Positions 53,403 through 61,182 of a DNA stretch of 64,000 nt are shown piece after piece. Made by a program: the position numbers and the translations under genes. Source of the stretch: Tritonibacter litoralis. Lineage in GTDB: Bacteria > Pseudomonadota > Alphaproteobacteria > Rhodobacterales > Rhodobacteraceae. Every line of letters begins with the position of its first letter. The stretch's first letter is position 1. Below the pieces are notes generated by a model. It searched no databases and was not told the DNA's origin. It saw nothing but the letters and a program-made list of their open reading frames with translations. The DNA lies in contig NZ_WIBF01000002.1 of assembly GCF_009496005.1 (NCBI RefSeq), forward strand, positions 27,503 to 91,502, read 5' to 3'.

Positions 53403-53857
53403 TCCGCGCCACGCTTTTGGGCAAAGAAATCCTTGAGCAGCTGTGCCGCGTCGCGCTCAGCAAGGCCGTCGTAAACTTCGGGTGCGTGATGGGATTGCGG
53501 GTGGTCAAAGACACAGGCCCCATGGGCAACGCCGCCGGATTTCGGATCAGACGCGCCATAATACACCCGCCGAATACGTGCGGCGGCTATGGCGGCGGCA
53601 CACATGGCGCAGGGCTCCAGCGTGACATAAAGGTCATGCCCCAGCAGCCGTTCAGACCCGGTGGCGGCACAGGCGGCGCGGATCACCAGCATTTCCGCAT
53701 GGGCCGTGGGATCGTTTAACGCGCGGGTGCGATTTCCGTCAGCTGCGACAACTGCGCCGTCGGGCCCCACAATAACTGCCCCCACCGGAACCTCGCCCCG
53801 CGCGCCCGCTTTGCGCGCCTCATCCAGCGCCAGATCCATATGAGAGGTAAACCGCAT
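53399..53857 (-). CDS. tadA: tRNA-specific adenosine deaminase
   Basis: TadA makes inosine at position 34 of tRNA-Arg. The 152-residue product has the zinc ligands in DPTAHAEMLVIRAA (His-Ala-Glu) and LEPCAMCAAAI (PCxxC). The ATG at 53857 has AAGAGG upstream; a second ATG at 53839 would remove six residues. It overlaps the next gene, an APH-type kinase, by four bases (ATGA), and is divergent from the pseudouridine synthase gene, 63 bases away. Confidence 0.95.
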   Translation of the reverse strand: MRFTSHMDLALDEARKAGARGEVPVGAVIVGPDGAVVAADGNRTRALNDPTAHAEMLVIRAACAATGSERLLGHDLYVTLEPCAMCAAAIAAARIRRVYYGASDPKSGGVAHGACVFDHPQSHHAPEVYDGLAERDAAQLLKDFFAQKRGAE

Positions 53858-53920
53858 GCCCTCTTCCCTGCCCCAGAATGGATGCTTTCGCAAGGCGCGG
53901 GAATGGTCTATGGCGGGGAC

Positions 53921-54964
53921 ATGACACAGAAACCATCCTCTCCAGATCCCAAATCCTCCCAAACACCCGAAGGGGACCGCATCGCCAAGGTGCTGTCGCG
54001 CGCAGGCGTCGCCTCGCGCCGTGAAGCCGAACGGATGATCGCTGAGGGACGGGTCAGCGTGAACGGAAAGACGATCGACAGCCCTGCGTTGAATGTGACC
54101 GGGCGAGATCGGATCACGGTGGATGGCAAACCCTTGCCGGAGGCCGAAGAAGAGCGGCTGTGGCTCTACTACAAGCCCACGGGTCTGGTCACCACAAATT
54201 CGGACGAAAAAGGCCGCACCACGATCTTTGACGAACTGCCCGAGGATCTGCCACGGGTGATGACGGTGGGTCGGTTGGATTTGAACTCCGAAGGGTTGTT
54301 GTTGCTGACCAATGACGGCGGGATCAAGCGCAAGCTGGAGCTGCCGGAAACCGGCTGGCTGCGCCGCTATCGCGTGCGCATCAACGGTCGCCCCAAGGAC
54401 ACGGATTTTGAACCCTTGCGCAAAGGTCTGGTGATCGACGGCGAACGGTTCCAGCCCATGATTGTGACACTGGATCGCCAACAAGGGGCCAATGCCTGGG
54501 TCACCGTTGGCCTGCGGGAAGGCAAGAACCGCGAGATCCGCCGCGCGATGGAGGACATCGGCTTTGCCGTGAACCGCCTGTTGCGGGTGTCTTATGGGCC
54601 ATTCCAACTGGGGGATCTGAAATCCGGCGAGGTGGAAGAAGTGCGCCGCAAGGTGATGCGCGATCAATTGGGTCTGCAAACCCCGGATGAGCCTGCGCAA
54701 TTGCGCCCCACCCGCAATCGTAAGCCACAACATGGCAAAGGCAGGCCCCAATCTGGCCCGGCGAAGACAATGGGCGGCTCCGGCAAACCCGGCGGCCCGG
54801 CCCCCAAGGGGCGCAAGGCGGCGGACGCCTCTGTGAGCCTGCGAGGCAAAGCGGGACAACCCGGTAAAACGGGCGGTCGCCCCACCGGATCCCGCAGCGG
54901 CACCAAAGGCTCAGGCAAACCCCCATCTAAAGGGCGCCCAATCGGCAAAAATCCCCGCCGCTGA
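53921..54964 (+). CDS. RluB/RsuA-family pseudouridine synthase
   Basis: The 347-residue protein has an S4 RNA-binding domain (RIAKVLSRAGVASRREAERM), then the RsuA catalytic domain with VGRLDLNSEGLLLLTNDG (catalytic Asp) and GLREGKNREIRRAM. It would modify 23S or 16S rRNA. The last ~100 residues are low-complexity, rich in Lys, Gly, Pro and Arg. I use the ATG at 53921; the region upstream overlaps the tadA start. RluB for 23S rRNA is the likely identity. Confidence 0.92.
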   Translation: MTQKPSSPDPKSSQTPEGDRIAKVLSRAGVASRREAERMIAEGRVSVNGKTIDSPALNVTGRDRITVDGKPLPEAEEERLWLYYKPTGLVTTNSDEKGRTTIFDELPEDLPRVMTVGRLDLNSEGLLLLTNDGGIKRKLELPETGWLRRYRVRINGRPKDTDFEPLRKGLVIDGERFQPMIVTLDRQQGANAWVTVGLREGKNREIRRAMEDIGFAVNRLLRVSYGPFQLGDLKSGEVEEVRRKVMRDQLGLQTPDEPAQLRPTRNRKPQHGKGRPQSGPAKTMGGSGKPGGPAPKGRKAADASVSLRGKAGQPGKTGGRPTGSRSGTKGSGKPPSKGRPIGKNPRR

Positions 54965-55058
54965 GACATTTGCACGTAGCTTCCCCCTAGTAAGAACGCC
55001 AATCATCCCCTACCTTTTGCGGCAAGGAATGCTGTGAGCTAGGTGGGGGAGACGTCTC

Positions 55059-55133
55059 GTGCGAAATCTCGCGTTTGTCGCGTTGTTACTGCTGATGCTG
55101 GGCCTCAGCACCGGTTGGATTGTGGGGGTCTGA
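55059..55133 (+). CDS. 24-residue membrane peptide before xpaC
   Basis: A GTG at 55059 follows GGGGGAGA with good spacing and opens 24 codons ending in TGA at 55131. The peptide (MRNLAFVALLLLMLG, then LSTGWIVGV) is one hydrophobic helix with an arginine near the start. The XpaC ATG follows only four bases later, so translation is coupled. I recognise no family. The ribosome site, position and charge layout favour a real gene. Confidence 0.5.
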   Translation: MRNLAFVALLLLMLGLSTGWIVGV

Positions 55134-55137
55134 TCAA

Positions 55138-56034
55138 ATGGCTCAACGGTTTGGTGGAAAATTCAGCCCCGATGGCGCGCCGCAGAACAGTTCTGCAAAG
55201 CCCGCCGCAGGCCCGTTCAAGAACGCGCGTGTGAATCCGGTTGGCCTGCGGGCCAATATGATGGCGGTGCCGGTGGCGGTTTTGCTGTTCTTCTCGCTGT
55301 TCAGCGGGGCCAGCGGCATGGCCCTGGGCCTTTTGGGTGCAGCATCCTGGGCCGGGGCCTGGGTGATGCTGCGCGAGGGGCTCAAGGCCGAGGCTGCGTT
55401 TAACGACCGGCGGGTGGCCAAACGGCCTGCCCTGCCCCGCAAGATTCTGGCGGCTATTTTGGTTGGCATTGGCGCAGGCTTTGCCGCCTGGAAAGCGGAA
55501 CCCGGCGCGGTGATTGCCGTTGTCTATGCGATTGCTGCGGCGGCCTTGCATCTGGCGGCCTTTGGTCTGGATCCCCTGTCCGACAAAGGCGTCGAAGGGG
55601 TGGATGAGTTTCAACAAAACCGTGTGGCACGAGTGATCGATGAGGCCGAGACTCATCTGAGCGCCATGAGCGATGCGGTTTTGCGCGCCCGCGACCGGCA
55701 GGTGGAACGCCGGGTTGATCAGTTTCAATCGGTGGTGCGTGACCTGTTCCGCACGGTCGAAGAAGATCCGCGCGATCTGACGGCGGCCCGCAAATACTTG
55801 ACCGTCTATTTGCTGGGTGCGCGGGATGCGACGGTGAAATTTGCCGATATCTATGCCCGCAGCCAGGACGCGCAGGCGCGCAGTGATTACATGACCTTGC
55901 TGGACGATCTTGAACAGAATTTTGCAGCCCGTAATCGCAAAATGCTGCTGGAGGATCGCAGCGACTTAACGGTTGAAATTGATGTATTGCGCGAAAGATT
56001 GCAGCGCGAAGGCGTCCGGTTGGACGAAACTTAA
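55138..56034 (+). CDS. XpaC-like protein
   Basis: The 298-residue protein has a Gly/Pro/Ala-rich start, two pairs of membrane segments (about residues 42-80 and 99-143), and a helical C-terminal half with YLLGARDATVKFADIYARS and DLEQNFAARNRKMLLED, the XpaC (5-bromo-4-chloroindolyl phosphate hydrolysis) domain. In Bacillus xpaC pairs with yceH/telA. The ATG is at 55138. It heads, after the 24-residue peptide, a five-gene plus-strand series with telA. Confidence 0.88.
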   Translation: MAQRFGGKFSPDGAPQNSSAKPAAGPFKNARVNPVGLRANMMAVPVAVLLFFSLFSGASGMALGLLGAASWAGAWVMLREGLKAEAAFNDRRVAKRPALPRKILAAILVGIGAGFAAWKAEPGAVIAVVYAIAAAALHLAAFGLDPLSDKGVEGVDEFQQNRVARVIDEAETHLSAMSDAVLRARDRQVERRVDQFQSVVRDLFRTVEEDPRDLTAARKYLTVYLLGARDATVKFADIYARSQDAQARSDYMTLLDDLEQNFAARNRKMLLEDRSDLTVEIDVLRERLQREGVRLDET

Positions 56035-56067
56035 ATTCAAATTTGGTGACAGAACGAGGAACTGCTG

Positions 56068-57258
56068 ATGTCCGAGATGATCCAGAAGAAAGCCGCCGAG
56101 GCCGAAGTATTGGTCAAGGAAGTAACTGGCGTTGAACTTGCCTCACCGATGGAAGCGGTGCAGCCGCTTGCAGAGGCGGATGATGCAACCTCGGGCGCGA
56201 TCCGCCAGCGTATGGATGAGATCGACATGGCCAACACCAATTCGATCATCGCTTTTGGATCGGGCGCGCAGGCGGAATTGCAGACCATCAGCCAGGCCAT
56301 GCTGCAGGATGTGCGCAACAAGGACGTGGGCCCTGCTGGCGACAGTCTGCGCGGCATTGTCACGACGATCCGGGGCTTTTCCGTTTCGGAACTGGATGTG
56401 CGGCGCAAACCCTCGTTTTTTGAACGGATCCTGGGGCGCGCTGCGCCGTTTGCCAAATTCACTGCCCGCTATGAGACGGTGCAGGGTCAGATCGACAAGA
56501 TCACCGATGATCTTTTGGCGCATGAACATACGCTGTTGAAAGACATCAAATCGCTTGACCTTCTCTATGACAAAACGCTCGCGTTTTATGATGAGCTGGC
56601 GCTTTATATTGCGGCAGGTGAGGCCAAGCTGGAAGAGCTGGACGGCACTGAGATCCCCGCCAAAGAGGCCGAGGTTCAGGCGGCACCGGAAAATGATCAG
56701 GTTATGAAAGCCCAAGAGCTGCGGGATTTGCGCGCGGCGCGCGATGACTTGGAACGCCGGGTGCATGATCTGAAGCTGACCCGCCAGGTCACCATGCAGT
56801 CCCTGCCCTCGATCCGTCTGGTGCAGGAAAACGACAAATCCCTGGTGACCAAGATCAACTCAACCCTCGTGAACACAGTGCCCTTGTGGGAAACCCAACT
56901 GGCGCAGGCCTTGACCATCCAGCGGTCAACCGAGGCGGCGGCAGCGGTGCGGGATGCCAATGATCTGACCAATGAACTGTTGACCGCCAATGCGTCGAAC
57001 CTGCGCGAAAGCAACAAGATGATCCGCCAGGAAATGGAGCGCGGCGTGTTTGACATCGAAGCGGTGAAACAGGCCAATGCGGATCTGATCGGCACCATTC
57101 AGGAAAGCTTGCAGATCGCCGATGAGGGCAAGGCCAAACGCGCTGCAGCCGAGGATGATCTGAAGAAAATGGAAGCCGAGCTGCGCGACACATTAGCGGC
57201 CGCCAAGGCGCGCCGCGATGGTGTTGGTGACAACGCCGGAACCGCTGTTCCGGCTTAA
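56068..57258 (+). CDS. telA: TelA-family toxic anion resistance protein
   Basis: The 396-residue protein is nearly all helical with long coiled-coil stretches. LDLLYDKTLAFYDELALYIA and LVTKINSTLVNTVPLWETQL match the TelA/KlaA family. TelA is linked to tellurite and colicin tolerance and to membrane stress in general. AGGAACTG precedes the ATG at 56068. It follows XpaC by 33 bases, the standard pairing. Confidence 0.94.
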   Translation: MSEMIQKKAAEAEVLVKEVTGVELASPMEAVQPLAEADDATSGAIRQRMDEIDMANTNSIIAFGSGAQAELQTISQAMLQDVRNKDVGPAGDSLRGIVTTIRGFSVSELDVRRKPSFFERILGRAAPFAKFTARYETVQGQIDKITDDLLAHEHTLLKDIKSLDLLYDKTLAFYDELALYIAAGEAKLEELDGTEIPAKEAEVQAAPENDQVMKAQELRDLRAARDDLERRVHDLKLTRQVTMQSLPSIRLVQENDKSLVTKINSTLVNTVPLWETQLAQALTIQRSTEAAAAVRDANDLTNELLTANASNLRESNKMIRQEMERGVFDIEAVKQANADLIGTIQESLQIADEGKAKRAAAEDDLKKMEAELRDTLAAAKARRDGVGDNAGTAVPA

Positions 57259-57273
57259 CTGGACATCCCTTGA

Positions 57274-58218
57274 ATGCCGTCGTTTGTTGGACAGAGTTTT
57301 GGCTGGGGTGCGCGGGCCTGTGTGGCGGCGCTGGTGCTGGCTGTGGGGGCCTGTGAAAATCCAGGCCAGCAGGTGTCGCTGGTGCCGCCAGCGCGCCCGG
57401 CGGCCCTGGCCCCGCCAGCGCCTTCGGCACAAAGCGAAAAGCTTGCCAATTTCTATCGCGCCCTGCAGCGCGATCTGCTGACGCGGGGGCTGTTGCGCGA
57501 AGATGGTGGCGGGCCGGATACGCCTTATGACGCCGAAGATCTGATCCGCAATTTTGAAACCATCGCGTTTTTTGACGAGCATTTCCGGCAAGGGATTGGC
57601 ACCAAAGGCGCGCTGAGCCGCTGGGAAGGGCCGGTGCGGTTGCAAGCCGTCTTTGCGCCGTCGGTGACACAAGAGCAACGGGCCAGTGATCGCAGGGAAC
57701 TGTCCGGTTATGCTGCGCGTCTGGCGCGGATCACGGGCCATTCGGTGACGGCGGTCAATCAAGGTGGCAATTTCAAGGTGATTTACGCCGGTGTCGACGA
57801 CAAGGACTTTATTCGCAAGGAAGTTCTACGGCAACTGCCGCGCATAAACGCAAGCCAGCTGGACACATTGGTGAACACACCCGAGATCTATTTTTGCCTG
57901 GTGGTTGCGGGCGGGCAGCTGCGTACGCCCTTTGCCTATACCCAAGGGGTGGCGCTGATCCGGGCTGAACACCCAAGCCTGACACGGCGCGCCTGCCTGC
58001 ATGAAGAGGTGGCGCAAGGGCTGGGTCTGCGCAATGACAGCCCGCGCGCGCGGCCTTCGATTTTCAATGATGACGAAGAATTTGCGCGTCTCACCAGCCA
58101 TGATGAGCTGTTGTTGAAGATGTTATATGATGCGCGGTTGTCGCCCGGCATGACGACCGAGACCGCGCATCCGATTGTGACCGAGATCGCCTATGAATTG
58201 ACGGGGGAAACCCCGTGA
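57274..58218 (+). CDS. DUF2927 lipoprotein with a HExxxQG motif
   Basis: The 314-residue protein begins with a signal ending in LVLAVGAC, a lipobox. The mature domain is DUF2927: AEDLIRNFETIAFFDEH, a central RITGHSV, and CLHEEVAQGLGLRNDSP near residue 247, followed by FNDDEEFARLTSHDELLLKMLYD. The HEEVAQGLGL string resembles the zinc site of metallopeptidases (HExxx with a further acid residue). A periplasmic, membrane-tethered peptidase is possible. It follows telA by 15 bases. Confidence 0.82.
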   Translation: MPSFVGQSFGWGARACVAALVLAVGACENPGQQVSLVPPARPAALAPPAPSAQSEKLANFYRALQRDLLTRGLLREDGGGPDTPYDAEDLIRNFETIAFFDEHFRQGIGTKGALSRWEGPVRLQAVFAPSVTQEQRASDRRELSGYAARLARITGHSVTAVNQGGNFKVIYAGVDDKDFIRKEVLRQLPRINASQLDTLVNTPEIYFCLVVAGGQLRTPFAYTQGVALIRAEHPSLTRRACLHEEVAQGLGLRNDSPRARPSIFNDDEEFARLTSHDELLLKMLYDARLSPGMTTETAHPIVTEIAYELTGETP

Positions 58219-58256
58219 ATTGGCACGGCACCAGAGAGAGGTAAGAGGATCAGACC

Positions 58257-59444
58257 ATGGGTATTTTCGACTTTTTGAAGGGTGAGTTTATTGACGTCAT
58301 CCATTGGGTAGATGACACGCATGACACGATGGTCTGGCGGTTTGAACGCGAAGGCCATGAGATCAAATACGGTGCCAAACTGACGGTGCGCGAGGGGCAG
58401 TCGGCGGTCTTTGTGCATGAGGGGCAGCTGGCGGATGTCTTTACCCCCGGTCTTTATATGCTTGAGACCAACAATATGCCGATCATGACCACGCTGCAGC
58501 ATTGGGACCACGGGTTTCAATCGCCGTTCAAGTCAGAGATCTATTTTGTCGACACCACGCGGTTTAATGATCTGAAATGGGGCACCAAAAACCCGATCAT
58601 CTGCCGTGATCCTGAATTTGGTCCCGTGCGTCTGCGCGCTTTTGGCACCTATAGCGTGCGCGTGGTGGATCCAGCCCGCTTCCTGACCGAGATCGTGGGC
58701 ACGGATGGTGAATTCACCATGGATGAGATCTCATTCCAGGTGCGCAATATCATTGTGCAAGAGTTCAGCCGCGTGGTCGCGGGATCTGGCATTCCGGTGC
58801 TGGATATGGCGGCCAATACCGGTGATCTGGGCAAGCTGGTGGCGGCTGAGATTTCCGGCACCATTGCGGAATATGGCCTCGCCATCCCTGAGCTTTATAT
58901 CGAGAACATCTCCCTGCCCCCTGCGGTCGAGGCGGCGATGGACAAGCGCACGCAGATGGGGATTATCGGCGATCTGGGGGCCTATACGCAGTTTTCTGCA
59001 GCCGAAGCGATGACCGCGGCAGCACAGACGCCCAACAGCGGCATGGGTGCCGGGCTAGGCATGGGAATGGGCATGGCGATGGCCCAGCAGATGGGGAACC
59101 AGTTTGGTGCGGGTGCAGCGGGTCCGGCCTCTGGTCCATGGGGCGCGCGTCCCGCCCCCGCTGCGGCACATCCGCAAGCGCCTGTGGCCAGCGGGCATGC
59201 GGCACCGCCCCCTCCCCCGCCGCCGGTGGAGCATGTGTGGCATATCGCCGAAAATGGCGCGACCACCGGCCCCTATTCCAAAGCGCGGATGGGGCGGATG
59301 GCACAGGATGGCACCCTGACCCGCGCCACTTTGGTCTGGACGCCCGGGCAGGACGGATGGAAAGCCGCCGGTGATGTGGCCGAGCTGGCGCAGCTGTTTA
59401 CCATTCTGCCCCCTCCGCCGCCGCCCCCACCACCGGGCGCGTGA
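58257..59444 (+). CDS. SPFH (YdjI-like) protein with C-terminal GYF-type domain
   Basis: The 395-residue protein has an SPFH-type N-terminal domain (residues about 1-260: GQSAVFVHEGQLADVFTPGL, and VVAGSGIPVLDMAANTGDLG), similar to B. subtilis YdjI. A glycine/methionine- and alanine/proline-rich linker follows, and a C-terminal WHIAENGATTGPYSKARMGR region looks like a GYF_2 domain, ending in a poly-proline tail. Proteins of this kind recruit membrane-stress factors. It is preceded by AGAGAGG before the ATG at 58257. Confidence 0.9.
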   Translation: MGIFDFLKGEFIDVIHWVDDTHDTMVWRFEREGHEIKYGAKLTVREGQSAVFVHEGQLADVFTPGLYMLETNNMPIMTTLQHWDHGFQSPFKSEIYFVDTTRFNDLKWGTKNPIICRDPEFGPVRLRAFGTYSVRVVDPARFLTEIVGTDGEFTMDEISFQVRNIIVQEFSRVVAGSGIPVLDMAANTGDLGKLVAAEISGTIAEYGLAIPELYIENISLPPAVEAAMDKRTQMGIIGDLGAYTQFSAAEAMTAAAQTPNSGMGAGLGMGMGMAMAQQMGNQFGAGAAGPASGPWGARPAPAAAHPQAPVASGHAAPPPPPPPVEHVWHIAENGATTGPYSKARMGRMAQDGTLTRATLVWTPGQDGWKAAGDVAELAQLFTILPPPPPPPPPGA

Positions 59445-59473
59445 TCCGAAGCCGAACCTGACCCCTTGTGAAA

Positions 59474-59500
59474 AGGGCGGTGCGTTTTGGGCACCGCCTT
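59474..59500 (+). terminator. Hairpin between the SPFH and zinc-ribbon genes
   Basis: GGCGGTGC (59476-59483) and GCACCGCC (59491-59498) pair perfectly around a seven-base loop; TTCTC follows. It stands 30 bases after the SPFH gene and ten before the next start, and may lower expression of the downstream gene relative to the rest of the operon. Confidence 0.55.
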
Positions 59501-59510
59501 CTCTGTGACG

Positions 59511-60662
59511 ATGAGCCCTGACATGAGCCAGATGCCGCCCCCGCCGCCCGCTGCAACCGAAGCAGAAGAAACCCACCGGTTCCCCTGTGAGCAATGTGGT
59601 GCAGATTACCGGTATCACCCGGACAGCGGCACGTTGACTTGTGATCATTGTGGTCACACGACGCAGATCCGTGAAGAGGCCTCGTCAGGCCCTTGGGGAG
59701 GCGGCAACGGCGCGATGGAGGAGCTGGACTTCAAAGCCGCCGTTGCCAAGGCCTTGCCTGCGACCGAGATGGAGGTGACACGGGTCAGCAGCTGCCCGAA
59801 CTGCGCCGCGCAAGTGGAATTTGATCCCACCACCCACGCCCGCGAATGCCCGTTTTGCGCCACACCCGTGGTGGCAGATACCGGCCCCAATCGGCATATC
59901 AAGCCCAAGGGGGTTGTGCCTTTTGCGGTGGATGAACGCAGCGCGCAGACGGCCATGACCCAATGGCTGGGGCGTTTGTGGTTTGCCCCAAATGGCTTGC
60001 AAGAATATGCCCGCAAAGGGCGCAAGATGGACGGGATCTATGTGCCGTTCTGGACCTATGATGCCGAAACCCGCACCCAATATCGCGGCCAGCGTGGCAC
60101 CGTGTATTATGTCGAGCAAAAGGTGGTTGTCGACGGGAAGAGCCAGACCCGCCGCGTGGCCAAGGTGCGCTGGACCGGTGTTACCGGGCGGGTGCGCCGG
60201 TTCTTTGACGACGTGCTGGTTCTGGCGTCCAAATCACTGCCCAAGCGCAATACCGAAGGGTTGGAGCCCTGGGACCTGTCGCAGCTGGAGCCTTATCAAC
60301 CGCAGTATCTGGCCGGGTTTCGCGCCGAAGCTTACGCGGTGGATCTGGAGGCTGGATTTGCGGAGGCCCGCGCCAAAATGGACCGGGTGATTGAACGGGA
60401 CGTGCGGTTTGACATTGGTGGCGACCGGCAACGGATCGACAGCCTGCGCACGGATGTGAGCGATGTGACGTTCAAACATGTGCTGCTGCCTGTCTGGCTT
60501 GCGGCCTATAAATACCGGGGCAAGACCTATCGCTTTGTCGTGAACGGCCAGTCGGGCCGTGTGCAGGGCGAGCGTCCCTATTCCGCGTGGAAGATTGCCT
60601 TTGCAGTGCTGTTGGGTCTGTTGGTTCTGGGCGGTGTGGCGCTGGTTGGCGGCATGAAGTAA
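59511..60662 (+). CDS. Membrane-anchored double zinc-ribbon protein (YdjG-like)
   Basis: The 383-residue protein starts with two zinc ribbons of the TFIIB type: CEQCGADYRYHPDSG with CDHCG (residues about 24-48), and CPNCAAQVEFDPTTH with CPFC (about 98-118). A long beta-rich domain follows, with VPFWTYDAETRTQYRGQRG, and one C-terminal membrane segment (AVLLGLLVLGGVALVGG). B. subtilis YdjG has the same ribbon-plus-anchor layout. The start could be 59511 or 59523; neither has a strong ribosome site. It follows the SPFH gene. Confidence 0.85.
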   Translation: MSPDMSQMPPPPPAATEAEETHRFPCEQCGADYRYHPDSGTLTCDHCGHTTQIREEASSGPWGGGNGAMEELDFKAAVAKALPATEMEVTRVSSCPNCAAQVEFDPTTHARECPFCATPVVADTGPNRHIKPKGVVPFAVDERSAQTAMTQWLGRLWFAPNGLQEYARKGRKMDGIYVPFWTYDAETRTQYRGQRGTVYYVEQKVVVDGKSQTRRVAKVRWTGVTGRVRRFFDDVLVLASKSLPKRNTEGLEPWDLSQLEPYQPQYLAGFRAEAYAVDLEAGFAEARAKMDRVIERDVRFDIGGDRQRIDSLRTDVSDVTFKHVLLPVWLAAYKYRGKTYRFVVNGQSGRVQGERPYSAWKIAFAVLLGLLVLGGVALVGGMK

Positions 60663-60674
60663 GGGGCAGACAGG

Positions 60675-61121
60675 ATGCGCGCATTGGTGCAACGGGTGGC
60701 CGAGGCCACTGTGCGAGTGGACGGCGAGGTCATAGGCGAGATTGGACCGGGGCTTTTGGTGCTGGTCTGCGCGATGGCGGGGGATGGATCGTCTGAGGCC
60801 GAATATCTGGCGCGCAAGATCGCCAAGATGCGGATATTCCAGGATGCGGCGGGCAAGATGAACCGATCCGTGCTGGATCAGGGCGGCGCAGTGCTGGTTG
60901 TCAGCCAGTTCACCCTGGCCGCAGACACGCGCAGCGGCAATCGGCCCGGTTTTTCCACGGCCGCCCGGCCAGAGGCGGGTGAGGCTTTGTACCTTGAATT
61001 TGTGGATCTGATGCGGGGCCACGGCATCACGGTTGCAACCGGATCCTTTGGCGCGGATATGAAAGTGTCGCTGATCAATGACGGGCCGGTGACCATCTGG
61101 ATCGACAGCGATCAGGCCTGA
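60675..61121 (+). CDS. dtd: D-aminoacyl-tRNA deacylase
   Basis: Dtd removes D-amino acids (and glycine) wrongly attached to tRNA. The 148-residue product starts [20 protein letters not shown] and carries the family marks [17 protein letters not shown] and a C-terminal [20 protein letters not shown], with the Gly-cisPro-like element. Length is normal. It begins 12 bases after the zinc-ribbon gene, so it may be at the end of that operon by read-through. Confidence 0.96.
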   Translation: MRALVQRVAEATVRVDGEVIGEIGPGLLVLVCAMAGDGSSEAEYLARKIAKMRIFQDAAGKMNRSVLDQGGAVLVVSQFTLAADTRSGNRPGFSTAARPEAGEALYLEFVDLMRGHGITVATGSFGADMKVSLINDGPVTIWIDSDQA

Positions 61122-61140
61122 GCGCGGCGCGGTCTGATTG

Positions 61141-61182
61141 CAGACGTTTAATCGCAGGCGTTCGATCCCAGACGTTCAATCC
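61141..61182. repeat. Three 14-base tandem repeats
   Basis: CAGACGTTTAATCG, CAGGCGTTCGATCC and CAGACGTTCAATCC stand head to tail, followed by CAGG of a fourth. They lie between the dtd stop and the end of the convergent hydrolase gene, whose last codons fall within the third unit. The array may be a termination or slippage site. Confidence 0.55.

Noticed and set aside
53858-54859. Long minus-strand frame (486 codons) extending tadA upstream.
   Set aside because: It is the antisense of the pseudouridine synthase gene; TadA is about 150 residues and the ATG at 53857 has a ribosome site.
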